Of a stretch of DNA of 64,000 bases, positions 1 to 12,479 are shown piece after piece. How positions within the stretch are numbered: the stretch's first letter is position 1; each line of letters begins with the position of its first letter. The notes under the pieces were generated by a model. The model searched no databases, was not told where the DNA came from, and saw nothing but the letters and a program-made list of their open reading frames with translations. The position numbers and the translations under genes are program-made. Source of the DNA: Paramecium octaurelia (taxonomy: Eukaryota > Ciliophora > Oligohymenophorea > Peniculida > Parameciidae); contig CAJJDP010000042.1 in the NCBI GenBank assembly GCA_905182995.1, forward strand, positions 302,417 to 366,416. The letters run 5' to 3'.

Positions 1-927
1 AATGTTGGGCTATCAATTCAAACGATACTTTAGAATGAAGTTCTTACTCATTTCTCAAAAATTAATAGAGTTATGCTTGTAAGGACCATTCTTTTAAGCA
101 AATCTAAAGATATCAGGGATTGACAAATACATAAGCGTCCTTGTCTTGGAAATCAAGATCCTTCTCCTTTAATTCTCTATATTCATTGTGATTAATATGA
201 CTCTACAATTTAATAACTAATTCTTGACTTGCTGGATGAGACCAATTCTTCAACTCCAAACCCAATCTGAAGGAAAGCAAAGTCTCCATCTTCTGAGCCT
301 CTGCTGTAAAGTTGTCAGTGGGACTAAACTTATGAGCAATCCTATAGCATCTCAGAGCCTCATCGAAATCCTATGTTCAATTAATTATCTTCCATACCAT
401 CTAAGCATTGGCAATCACACCCGATAAATAAAAGTACTCAATCATGATCAAACTTTTCTTTTCCAAACATCCGTGTGAAAATATTTTGGACTTGATGAAT
501 TGATATCCAATCTTATAGTTGGAGGACAAAATGCAGGATTCCAAAAAGCCAATATGAAGGTCATTTATGGATGATAAATTTGTTATTAGCTACGCAAATC
601 GAGATGATAATTACCGTTCTCGTACGAACAAGGATTTTGGTAATCAAATGAGGATTTTAGGATTTGAGTTCATGTGTCAATTTAGTTAGGCAAACAGATA
701 TAAAAGGTCCAGTTTGAATGTTTAGTTTTTTTAAGTCAAATTCTAGGAAGTACTATGAGAGCTAGATGTTTAAATTACATTAATACATAAAGTATATGCT
801 GAGTTTCATATTTGGATTAATTAACAGCAAGAAAATGAAGTTTGGACATCTCGTTCTCAGACTGGAAGGACGAGTAAATTTGTGACTCATTTGGAATAAG
901 ATATTCATCATCATTCTCAAAATACAT
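1..927 (-). CDS. PCI/TPR helical-repeat protein, possibly COP9 signalosome subunit 3-like (3' end outside window)
   Basis: I chose the ATG at 925-927 because the frame stays open after removal of short introns such as GTATTAATGTAATTTAAACATCTAG and a 25-nt one beginning GTAATTATCATC. The product starts MYFENDDEYLIPNES and consists of alpha-helical repeats. The segment IEYFYLSGVIANAQ followed by DFDEALRCYRIAHKF resembles the TPR-like part of COP9 subunit 3 and related PCI proteins, which scaffold the signalosome that removes NEDD8 from cullins. A TGA at 113-115 falls inside a plausible 27-nt intron (GTATTTGTCAAT...CTTTAG), so I read through it and the gene continues off the left edge. It is divergent from the AsnRS gene, 191 bp away. 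The family assignment is an inference from helix pattern only; another PCI protein is possible. Confidence 0.5.
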
Positions 928-1118
928 TTTAATAAATAATAATAATTTTAAATGGAATGATTAGTAGATGGAGTTGAGAAGACAGGAGCTAATCCTTAAA
1001 ATAAATAATAGAATAATATTTAACTATAATTACCTTCTATATAAATATTTAATATTGAATGTGGTGTAAGAATAAATGAATCTGATGAAAAAATGATTTA
1101 AATTAGAAATATCATTAC

Positions 1119-2952
1119 ATGTAATACTAATTCTTAGAATCAGATGAATTGTTCACAAGAGTCAAAACTCTTACCAACGTAGCCAAATAGGCAGCAGCAG
1201 CAGCTCAAAAATAAGCCAAGAAAACAGAAAAACTCATTGGAGAAATTGAGAAACCAATCAATGTACCATCCTTGCCTGCTGGATTCAAAGTACTCCCAAA
1301 CTCATCTATTAAATTAGGTAGATGTGCCATAATTCGATGTGACCAAGAGATTGAATAAGCTTCCACGTTCTTGGGATTTGCCATAAGAATTGTACAAGAA
1401 GCATCTACCAAAATATAATGTAGGAACAATATATAGAATCTAAGAATTGTTAAATGCTGGTGAAGGGTAAGTATCATAGTTAATTATTATTCAGATATAT
1501 AGGTTAGACTGTGACAGTAGCAGGTTGGGCAAGAACAGTGAGAGATTAGAAGAATCTTTGTTTCATTGAGTTGAATGACGGAACAAGTTTTGGTGGTCTC
1601 TAGATAGTCGTTGAAGATAAGATCGGCAATTTTGAACAAGTTGCTAAAACCAATACAGGTTTTTCACTCAAAGTGACAGGAAACATTGTAAAGAGTCCTG
1701 CCAAGGGATAATTGATAGAAATGCTTGTTGCTGACCCTACAAAACATGAAGTTGTCATTATTGGATAAGCTGATCCTGAGGAATATCCTATGGCAAAGGG
1801 AGTTTAGAAACCAGAGACTCTAAGACAAAAAGCTCACTTGAGACCAAGAGGCAATTTCTTTAGTGCTGTCACCAGAATCAGAAATAATTTGGCCTATGCC
1901 ACCCATGTGTTTTTCTAAAACAATGGATGCTTGTACATCCACACACCAATAATTACAGGAAGTGATTGCGAAGGTGCTGGAGAAATGTTCAGGATTTCTA
2001 CTATCTTCGATAACGATATCTCGAAGATCCCTTAAATAAAAGGCAAAGTAGATACCGCTTAGGATTTCTTCAAGAAGGAAGTGAACCTTACAGTTTCTGG
2101 TTAATTATAAGTGGAAGTAAAATGATGACTTAATTATGTTAGCATTTCTGCATCAGTATGTCCAATGTATATACATTTGGTCCCACCTTCAGAGCAGAGA
2201 AGGCTCATACTCATAGACACTTAGCCGAGTTTTGGATGATTGAGCCAGAATTTGCATTTGCTGATCTATTTGACAACATGGAAGCTGCAGAAGGATATGT
2301 TAAGTTCTGTATCAATTACATATTGTAAAACAATATTGATGATCTTCAATTCTTGGACAAAAGAGTCAAGCCTGGATTGATAGACTATCTTAAAGACATT
2401 GTGAGTAAGGATTTCGTTCGTTGTTCCTACACTCAAGGAATTGATATTTTATTGAAGGCATAATAAGCTGGAGCCAAATTTGAGAACAGTGAAATCAAGT
2501 GGGGCATGGATTTGAATAGTGAACATGAGAGATTCATAGCAGAAAAAGTATTCTAGAGACCAGTCTTCCTTTATGATTATCCAAAAGAAATTAAGGCATT
2601 TTACATGAAGGTGACTGACGGTATATTAGACCACCATAATTAGATGGAAAATGCGTTAGAGCCATGGATATGCTCATTCCTTAAGTAGGTGAATTGATTG
2701 GTGGATCTTAGAGAGAGGAAAGATATGATGTGTTGGCTCAGAGAATAAAGGAATGTGGATTGAAATTGGAAGATTATGGACCCTACATGGATTTAAGAAA
2801 GTAATGGAGTTATTCTATCATTTAGATACGGTACAGTTCCTCATTGTGGTTTTGGATTAGGATTCGAAAGACTCGTAATGATGGTCACAGGTGTTGAGAA
2901 CATCAGAGATGTGATTCCCTTCCCAAGATATCATGGTAGTGCTGAATTCTGA
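1119..2952 (+). CDS. NARS: Cytosolic asparaginyl-tRNA synthetase (class IIb)
   Basis: The enzyme charges tRNA-Asn with asparagine. After removal of five introns (1290-1317, 1467-1494, 2117-2142, 2621-2643, 2801-2825; 23-28 nt) the product is about 567 residues, the usual eukaryotic length. A basic, alanine-rich N-terminal helix is followed by an OB-fold anticodon-binding domain ([16 protein letters not shown]) and a class II core. Motif 2 is visible in [20 protein letters not shown] and motif 3 in [20 protein letters not shown]. The C terminus [16 protein letters not shown] is typical of AsnRS. The start at 1119 is the first in-frame ATG after a TGA. It converges with the CK1-like gene, with 34 bp between the stops. 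The identification is secure. Confidence 0.95.
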
Positions 2953-2986
2953 GTTGAAGTATATTATATGGAAACAAAAAGTTTTA

Positions 2987-4341
2987 TCAATGCTTTAGTT
3001 TAATCACATCGTACAGATTTGGCAGTTGTAACATTTTGTTACTTACACTCTCAAATTGTTTATCGTCCTCATCATTTATGCATAGGGATGATGAATTACG
3101 ATAATAATCTCTTTTGAATGAAGACTTTTCCAATTCTGTTTAAACCTCTTGGATTCTTTCTAAGTTTGATGGATCATGGATCACTATCTTGGTTTATCCA
3201 TCCTCCTTTGGTTATTGTTGATTTTGGGATTGCAAATTCATCTTCTTCAACTAACAATTACAAGTGTTTGTACCCAATCATATTAGAACTCCTTCTCATT
3301 TATATTGAGTTGTTGGAGTATGTTTCTGAATAGCTTCTTCAAGAACTCGTAATCACTTAATGGATATTGTTACACATTTGTCAATCTCACAAATTGGAAG
3401 TATTGAAGGAATTCAATAGGCATGTCTTTACAAAATTTTTCTGGAATCATTCGCAACTTTTATTCTTCCATTTGTTTACTTTTAGATCCGTTCTCTTTGA
3501 CTCTGAACATGTCTCCATTCCTCAAAAAGTACATTAGTATAAATCCCAAGGATTCCAGGTCATCCTTTGGAGAGGCAGCTTAAATCATAATCAACACTTG
3601 AAATACTCAATCCCAAATGCTAATTTAAACTTGAGAATTTGGTTAACTTGGTTTAACTAGAGAACTTTGATCCCAGACCTATGTATTTTCCGTTTTTGTG
3701 TTTGAATTTAATACATTGTTAAAAGTCGATCAAGACAAATTCATTTTTGCCAGGTACTGTCAATATTTTCTTAGGCCTCAAATTACGATGTACTATGAAC
3801 TAACCGTGCATCTTCTCCAATATATTTAACTACCAATATTCAATCCAAGGTTACCATCTATATTCCTATCATACAGATTGTCCCTAAAGTGAAGTTCTTA
3901 TTTGCAAATTAGAAGCACAATTTCAAACTTGGTCCATATTTGTCAAATACTTAATAATAGTAGTTTATATTGTGTAGTCGCACATCTCCCGAAGCCAATA
4001 CTGTCGGCATGAATGTCACTTAAATTAATAACTTACTTTTTATACCAACATTCAATTTCTTCAGCAGTTTCTCCTCCTCCTAGATGCTATCTATGTTTGT
4101 GTTAGCCTATCAGCTTAATGAACTAACAATAAATTTAAACTCTTATTTACATTACTAATCGCACGACGAAGTAAATCCCTGGATTCTATTTGTTCACCGC
4201 TGCCAACATATATCACATATTCTTACCCAAATACAAATTATGAGTCCCTCCTCGATAGATGCAACTTTTCAAAGCATACTGTCCTCCTATAATTATCAAA
4301 TTCTATTGTTATTAACTCTCCTTTGACTTTGTTTCGCTCAT
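2987..4341 (-). CDS. Casein kinase 1-family pseudokinase
   Basis: The CK1 fold is followed from the glycine-loop region (YRGGTHNLYLAVNKQ) through YGPSLKLCFQF, the catalytic loop, LNQHLGL and DDLESLGFILMYFLRNGD, to the CK1 C-lobe motif YEFLKKLFRN. Key catalytic positions are changed: the VAIK lysine region reads YFVVRL, HRD is HRN (VHRNLRPKKIL), and DFG is DFQ (VLIDFQQ). The protein is therefore predicted to bind partners or nucleotide but not to phosphorylate. Introns include a 27-nt one (GTAAGAATATGTGATAT...GGCAG) and a 23-nt one before the tail. A polar tail of about 90 residues ends QLPNLYDVIKLKH. The start is MSETKSKES at 4341. The family is clear from the C-lobe; the N-lobe exon joins are less sure. 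Confidence 0.8.
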
Positions 4342-5394
4342 TTATTAATCAAATAAAAACTGACAATTATATCCTAAACTCAATATTAACCACATCAACT
4401 CTTCCACATGACTACTGACCGTAGAATATCATAAATAAATAGGGAACATTCAACCCTCTCCAAAATTAGAAAATAAAATGTATCTTTAAAAACACAATAC
4501 AAAACCATTGTGTTCTCTCAATTAGAACACAAAAAATAATCTCTAGAATCTATTACAAAGTTGTTTTTATTCAAAAAGCAAGATTATTATTTGATGATCA
4601 TTTAATTTATAATTGGTCCTATCAATTCTTATTTTTAAATGAGAAACTATATTTTTACTATCTAAAAATACTTAATCTATAACCTATATGTAGGATATTG
4701 ATATTTAGTAAGATAATCATTAGATGACTTTTTAATATTATATCAAAAATGAATTTTTTCTAGAGATCCCATAAGTGAAGGATACTTTTTATAATTATTT
4801 AAATTAATAAAAGTTGTGTGCAATCAATTCTCTTATTCTTTATCAGAATTTACAGGTTTTTTAAATCTTCTGTAACAAATAAAGATCAAATCCAATGATG
4901 ATTTCATTTTCAATTTATTTTCTTTGTATTATATCAAGCATCATTCACTGAAATAATTACTCACCCAATTATTTCCAACTTGATTAGTTATTTTATATTG
5001 GATTTTTATATTAATTAAACTTCATAATTGTGTATAGAATGTATATTAATTCTAAATTTAGGTTTTCTTATGTAATGTTTATTTTTATAACGAACCTCAA
5101 ATTATAAAATTCATAAATGATAATTTAAAAGAAAAAAGAATATTTATACAATTCTTAAAATTATAAAAAAACAATATTAAGTAAAATAACAATGGGAATT
5201 TGTCATAAAAGTTAATATAACTGATCTAGCCTTGAGTTGCCTCCAATGGCTTGTATACATTCAAAGGGAAATGGCAGACTCTCTAGAAAAGGGGCTTAAT
5301 TTTTTTATTTACTTATTAAGGGCTGGGTAATTATGTATATAATACTTTAAATTAATTGATTCATTTGATAATCCATTCATTTATTTAAATTATA
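4342..5394. other. Intergenic region with one GC-richer island
   Basis: I see no convincing reading frame on either strand between the two diverging start codons. Most of it is low-complexity A/T. About 5217-5310 is clearly less AT-rich and ends in a run of T; it is discussed as a possible non-coding RNA in the findings, but no family was recognised. Confidence 0.5.
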
Positions 5395-8300
5395 ATGATG
5401 GAGCACTTGTTGGTAAATTTTAATATCGGGAAACTAAAGCGTCCTTCTTATTTTTATTCAGTGGTGCTGATTACAATTACTTTCTGTCAGTTAATAAGCG
5501 GGATTTTTTCAAAGTAAGATGAATCTGTAGAATGCTAGATATTATGTAATCATTACTTATCATTACCCTAATTTATAATTTTCCTAATCTTCTCAGATCA
5601 TCAGTCTAATCAAATACTTGGATATCAATAGCGTGATATAAGAAAATGAAATAATAATATAAATATTGTTTTGGTGGTTATCAACTTAGAGCATTGTGAC
5701 ATACGCACTTTATGGAATATGCTACTACTAGGTGAAATATCAGAACAAGAAGAACTTAATGGACTAGTCAAGTGCTAAAGTTTTAATTATTCATAATTTA
5801 GATATTAACCTAACTTTTATTGATAGATTAATGGATAACATGTTAACCCACTTAGCTCGTTTATTTAAACATAGTCTACTGTTCAACTAATAATAATTGT
5901 CTAAATATTGCGATAGGCACTCAAATTCAATAAATCCTTTCAAGTTGCTTTGTCTTCATGAGATTCATATTTCAAAATGTAATGATCCTATTTTTTATCA
6001 ATCATCATTGCGTCAAGAAAGATACATTATCTGGTGGATCTAGGTTTATATTGTTGTATTTGGAACTTTTCAGAATCTTGTTGAACATCCAGTTGGCATT
6101 CGCAGGCATGAGTTAAGAATTGCATGTAAATATTGAAAGTAAAATAGGTTACAATTTTAATTTATCTTTTTCTATCAACCTGCATAGCTTGTTTTCTGTA
6201 CAAGATAAGCGATTTCAAGTTGTTTATCGCAAATCGAAGTGTGAGACTAGTGTTTAAAATATTTACATTCGCCCTATTTGGCATATCCATAGGACTAGCA
6301 ATAAATTCAATTTCCATTCACTTCAATCTTACACAAAGTGACAATTCGATTACCATTAGTATTGTAAGTGTAGCTTTAATCATATGGATTTTCAACTAAT
6401 TTTATTTCAACCAGTAAATACAACATATTTGTTAACCTGCTTTGGATGGAGATCATTTGATTCAAAAAATCTTTAATTTGAAGTCAATTGCTAATTAGAT
6501 CCACTTTAATCATGAATTTGGTCAAGCCGATTCATTTTATTTGGGTATTATATTTCAACACTTTTCAAATCCATGTCCTTAAGAAAAAAAGGAAAGATGC
6601 TTTTGTATGATGAGAAGTCTCTATGATCCAAAGAAACATAAGGACATCAAAAATATTTAGTTTTCAATGTTGAGACAGAAAACTCTGTATATGAAATATC
6701 TAATTAAAACTTGGTATGAAATATATCTATTTCATCATCCTCAAGATGTCAAAATCAGAATGAATTATGCAATATTCCTATATTATCAAATGAATAATCA
6801 AATAAAGTCTCAACTGCAATTGAAATTAACTCGCACTTACAAATTGAATCTATTATAAGACTTTGACTTAAGTAAAATAGAACTTTAATTCTAAAATGAA
6901 ATTATTGATAATAATAGTTTAAGCTATCAAAACGAATCAGATTTTGAATATGTCGTCAAGATGGAATCTATTATGAAGTCCATAGAATAGAATATCCATA
7001 ATTTTCTTGATTTTAGTATCAAATTTTGGAGACAAGTCAAATAAAAAGTAATTTATGAATAGGATCTATGGAATTTGAATGAGTAAATTATTATGACCAT
7101 TTAAAAGTCTGATGAATTGTGGAGTCAAATAAGCAAGTACAAGATAATAAACAGAGATAAACCAATTGTCAAGAACTATCTGACAAGAAGACCTAAGTGG
7201 TAATTTGTTAATAATTGGTATCATTTGTATGTTCTAAACAAAAAAATTAAATAATCCATGTTAGAATATTGTGATTCTTAAAATATGATATAACCACCAG
7301 TTGATGAAGATTCAGGTTCAGACAATTAAAATTAGATTGACCAATTATCCTAGTTCAAACCTTTCAATTACACATCAGCAATCTTCCACACTACTCAATC
7401 TGGACAAATAGTAAATGTGAGTGAATCCACTTATGACATTTTTGGATTTTAACAATTTAATAACATAAGCCAATTACTGCCAATAACTATCATTAGAAAT
7501 CATTAAATTGGCATTGATCAATTTGTTTAAACTGGTAAGAGCAAATCCTTATACAAGAAGAGAAAGGTTTTAGCCTTAAATAATGAAAAGTACCTTATGC
7601 CATGCAAGAAGTATTTGAAATGGCATGTAAGTCCACTTTCTCAAATCGAATATATTTGCATGATTAGACCTATTTATAGACATTAAAGTGTCAGTTATAT
7701 CTTGGTTAACAGCGACTGGGAGATAGATTGTGTCTCAGAGTAAATTGCAGAACTCCTTTAACCAGGCTTATGCTTATTTTTGTTATGTCCAAAATTATTG
7801 AAATATTCATATTATTCATAATTTTTGACTGAAGAAGATCTTCAATTGTTTAAATTAAAAAGAGCTAAAAATGATAATACAAATCAAGATTCAATCGTAG
7901 ATGCAAAATTCACAAACAAGAAAATTACCATAGTTCCAACTAACTACAAAAATTAGTACGTTTAGCCATAGGAGACATAAGATCTTGTAAGCATGGTTTT
8001 AGAAGACGATTCAAAAAATGTAGAGGAAAGTCCTCTTTGGATAAATGATGCCTTGCATGAAGATCAATAGGAAGAAAAAGATCAATTATTCAGAAGATTT
8101 CATAAAGTAATTGATGAAGATCATGTTAAACTAACCTTTCGTTTGCCCAAAAAGATCTAACCTTTGATTGAGGATTATGCTTAAATAAAACAAGACATAT
8201 TTTTGAATGGCTTGGATCAAATAACAATCAAATCAAATAAACTTAAAAATCAGAGAATTGTATAGAGAAATTCTGCTGGTAAACTTGTATTTGATAAGAA

Positions 8301-10628
8301 GATCCTCTTTTCTAAGCTTTTCTAATATTAAGAACACTACTATGAAACCTTATATAATCACTTTAGTAAAGTATATATCGATATTTAGAAACCAGCTTTT
8401 AAAAGTATTGTATGACTAGCAGAATGTTAAAGACGGTTATTAAGATTGAAGCCTCAATACGATTCACTAAAAATACAATCATGGACAAATATTAAATAAT
8501 CAAAATTACTAATCTAAATATTATAGAAAGCTAAGTCTTGGATAGAAAAGCAAAAGTAATTCTATTTATCCTATAACTTAGGCTGTTAAATTGCTCAATA
8601 GATAAAACTAAGTTGTCCGATAAAGATAAAGTGTCTTTTAGAGTCATTAATCATAGCATCTTTAGTTATTCCTTGAATAAAACTTTCAACAGCAAATTGA
8701 TTAGAATTACTAAAAGTTGTTTCTTTCAAATGGTTATATTTTATTATATGCTAGTATAAAATTCAGATGTGGAATCATATCGAAACACTACAAATAGGGC
8801 ATTCATGTCTGAAGATCAAGTGCTATCTGATTTCAATACTTAAAAAATAACCACATTGAGTCTCAAGACACAAAACAATATTTTCATTAAGGAAGAAAAC
8901 AATAAACCTGCTAAAAGAGATGTGTAACTCAACTTTTTTAAAATTCTAAATAGAATTTTCATTGTCTTCTTAATTATATTTAACCTTATAGTTTTGTATT
9001 AGGGTCCTAATATTAATTAATTAGAAATTGATGAATTAGGGGTAATCGATTATATTATCAAAGTTTTAAAGTGCTAAGAAGTAGTATGATTTTCTTAATA
9101 TCATGATTGAATCATATGATAAGTTGCTTAATGCATTTTATTGTTAAAGCAATATCTTAAGTGAGATTAAAAACTAATCTGAATTCTATCAAGACTTACA
9201 AAATAGCTTTAATAATCAGTTATCTGATATTAAAAATTTATATGAATAGCCAAGTTTTATATAAAAAGTCTACAAATCTAAAAATTTTGATAACAACTAA
9301 AGCATGATTGATTTAATAAATTAATACACTTCTAATATTGGAAATCTTTAGTCGATAGATCAATACTATGATTTTGATTAATCATTAGATTTCTTTAGAA
9401 CTACATTCATACCTTTCCTTTTTAATTATCAAAGTCGAAACATATTTTAAATAATTGACAAGCTGACTCAAACATATGAAACCCAAGATTAAATATGCTT
9501 CACAATCATAATGACATCAACAGCAATCTTTGGATTTTATTTAATCTATAACATTTTCAACATTCTTGGACTCATCACACAATGCTAAGTATGATATTTC
9601 TTACCTTTAGAAAGTTGCTAAGCAATTATCTTATATCGAAAAAACATAAGTGGAAGAAGCAATAAAATTCTATTTGAATCTAAAATTTCAGTTTTCTTGC
9701 ATCAGCAATCAAAATGGCTTCGTATAAAACAGTAAATAATAAGTCAATTAAATTAGATTATTTTTAATCTACCAATTAAACAATCATTCGACAAATGGAG
9801 GAAGATGAAAAGAGTAGTAATTTGAAGAGATAGAAGTAAAAGCAGTATGAATGGTCAAAAAGATGGAAAAGAATAAAAGTATTTGTTTAATTAATCAATC
9901 AAGATTGTAATGATTGTGAGGTATCTATTTTTTATGTCATTGATTTCATTTCTAAGCTACTTCTACTTTATTCACATTATGAGATTCAATTATTAGATGT
10001 CAGATCTGTTGAATTCAAACAATTTCACTAAGGAAACTACATAATTGCTATCATTGACATTATCCAAAGAACTCTTTCTATATGATTTCTTCAATCAAAC
10101 TTACATAGATATCTATAACTATAAAGAAATTTAATTAAGATACATTAATAGTAATGATGAGACGCAATCCTAATTATACGAAACAAATATTGATGAAGTA
10201 GATGAAATATTTAATGGAGATTTATGTACCTCTATAAATTCAAGTATTTTATTAAATAAATCCTAGTTATTAATCTCTCAAATTGTGAGATATATTTGAA
10301 TGGAGCATTAAAATATGGATTAAAATCCTATAACTTTTTACTTTCCTAAATGGCCTAGCAATTATTAAACCCTGAAGAGGGACTATACGAAAACACTACA
10401 GTTGAAAAGATCTTCGAATTTGATTAAGTATACACAACTTTAATGAATTAGGTTAACAAATTTTAGAGATTTGGATATTAAGAGGCTTGGAAAATTCTTG
10501 GGTTAAGTTACAGTTAATAAATTGATGATAGTGCCTAACTAGAATTAATATTCTTGTATTCTTTATATTTTTACCCCTAGATCGTGTTCCTTTACTTTTA
10601 CTTTGCTCCTATTCATAGTCCTATTTGA
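5395..10628 (+). CDS. Large multipass membrane protein with PAS domain (tiny macrocysts/TmcB-like)
   Basis: The product has an N-terminal group of hydrophobic segments (for example YFYSVVLITITFCQLISGIF), then a long soluble middle part with HHPQDVKIRMNYAIFLYYQM, a signature of ciliate and Dictyostelium TmcB-like proteins. A PAS-like domain follows near 7380-7480 (SGQIVNVSESTYDIFGFQQF), then a C-terminal half with more membrane spans near 8960, 9510 and 9910. It ends LYFYFAPIHSPI at 10628. The family is large in ciliates; the role is unproven, possibly sensory. Introns such as GTATGACTAGCAGAATGTTAAAG near 8410 restore the frame. The start is the first of two tandem ATGs at 5395. The exon structure of the first 800 bp is uncertain, since a TGA near 5649 must lie in an intron or a different frame join. 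Confidence 0.75.
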
Positions 10629-10883
10629 AATAAGTTTTTTTGATTAATTGCTACAAATAATTTTGGAAGTCCGCTGTTTCTATAAAAGATACTTTTCAAA
10701 TAATACAATAGATCGATATAAAATTATAAGAGCTCAACTCATTCAATGTAAAATAATTAATAAGTGATTCTAATACATATTCTCTGATATTTAATATCTG
10801 TTTTTAATATCCTATCATATTTAAAAAGTAAATCAAAAAATTTAAATTTTTAAGTTTTAAGAATCAATATAAAACACTATAAT

Positions 10884-12453
10884 TCATTAAACAATTGTTA
10901 TTAGTTTTTCAAATGTATCTTTAGGTAGAATATCTTTCATCATATTTAAATATTCAACTATTTATGGCCCATAAATACAAGACTTCTTGTAAATTGATTT
11001 TACAACTGAATCAAGCAACGATTTGATGTAATTCAAACATTATTGTGCCTCCTCTGTATTTGATTATTTTAAAAACTGATAGGTGTGTTTTAAGATTGAT
11101 CTAAAAAATTGTTGAATAAATTTGGTTTGAACAGGATTTAATGTTAATAATCCTTTTATGAATCTGCATTACATTATCAATTAACATAGTAAGGATTTGT
11201 CAGAGACTAAACCATCAAACAAATCGGATTCACAATCATTCAGGTTTTCGCAATACAACTCAATAAATCTCAATAAAATGTGATAATCAAAGATTGGTTA
11301 TAGGACTTTAGCATTTGGTACCACAAACATTACATTAAAGTAATTTTCACAAATCTTCTCTAAATCTAAGTATTCTTCATCTACATCATTCATATGTAAG
11401 CAAATATCCTTGGCGTAGTTGAGAATTATTTCGTTTGGTATTCCTTAAAACAAATAAGAAAATATCAATTCTTATTCTTCAATTCTTGTTTCAATCAAAT
11501 TATAATATTCATCATGCATTTCCTCAAATTCGTCATATAATTTGAAAAGAGTTGGTATCTAGGGTTACATAATAAACTTTTACCTTTTATTTTATCATAT
11601 CATTAAAACATTGGAAGTATTCATTTACTAACTCAAATTCTCTTAATTGCTTATATAAATCTTAATTTTATTCTAGCCAATTTTTTATCAACATTTTACT
11701 TGACTAAAGAACTTAGATGGATCTATCAGCTTCATTTTATAATCTGTCCTTTTTGAAAATTTCTTAAGAGATAAGTGTTTACAAATTTCCAAGTATTGAT
11801 TTCAAATTTATTTATGAGAAGTTATCAAGAAAACCACAATAGTTGATTTATTATGAGTCATTAAAATTGAATGTCTTAAAACCATTATTTGCATAATCAT
11901 ATGAGACAATATTAGATTCAATGATGTTTTTCTCAAATCTATTGAATTCTTCATCATCTGATTGATGCTCATAAAAAACCTTTTCTTATTTGGCTATTCC
12001 TATCATATTCATTCTCCTATTATCCATATCTGTGATTAAATTATTATCTGTTTCATCTATTATAATTATATTTTGCTATTTTTTATTTCTCCTTACTTAT
12101 TGATTATCTTCATAAATTCCATCATTTTCTAAATCTACAATATTGATTTCCTCCACATTTTCCAAACTGTTTTTTGCTATATAATTATTCATCCTATTCT
12201 CTTCCTCCAACTCCTTTAGATACTCGCTCTTCTCCTATTAGATTACATGATTGTGAGTGTCTACTACTGGTTTTTTGTCTACTTTCACATATTTTTTAGT
12301 TAAATCAAAATTTTCATCCTTTTCAAAAGTTAAGCAATTTTGAGTCTATTTTTTTTAATTTATATTAGATGCATTAGTATTACTATTTTATTCTTTGGTT
12401 TCTTGATCATGAAATGAAAAAGAACCTTGTTTTTTAAATTTTTTATTAAACAT
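10884..12453 (-). CDS. GCFC-domain (PAXBP1/GCFC2)-like nuclear protein
   Basis: A long open frame with one 25-nt intron (11559-11583) gives about 510 residues. The N terminus is polar and acidic (MFNKKFKKQGSFSF, then DNRRMNMIGIAKQEKVFYEH). The middle is a coiled coil of the kind seen before the GCFC domain, including YKQLREFELVNEYFQCFNDM. The C-terminal half is helical (for example YAKDICLHMNDVDEEYLDLE and FRSILKHTYQFLKQSN). PAXBP1/GCFC2 proteins act in spliceosome disassembly and intron-lariat turnover. The match rests on layout and the coiled-coil-to-helical transition, so another helical nuclear protein is possible. The start lies only 26 bp from the stop of the upstream channel gene on the same strand. 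Confidence 0.5.
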
Positions 12454-12479
12454 TTTAATATATTTAATTCATTATTTAC

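Noticed and set aside
5217..5310. tRNA gene in the GC-richer island
   Set aside because: No recognisable B box, anticodon arm or acceptor stem; kept only as an undefined RNA candidate.
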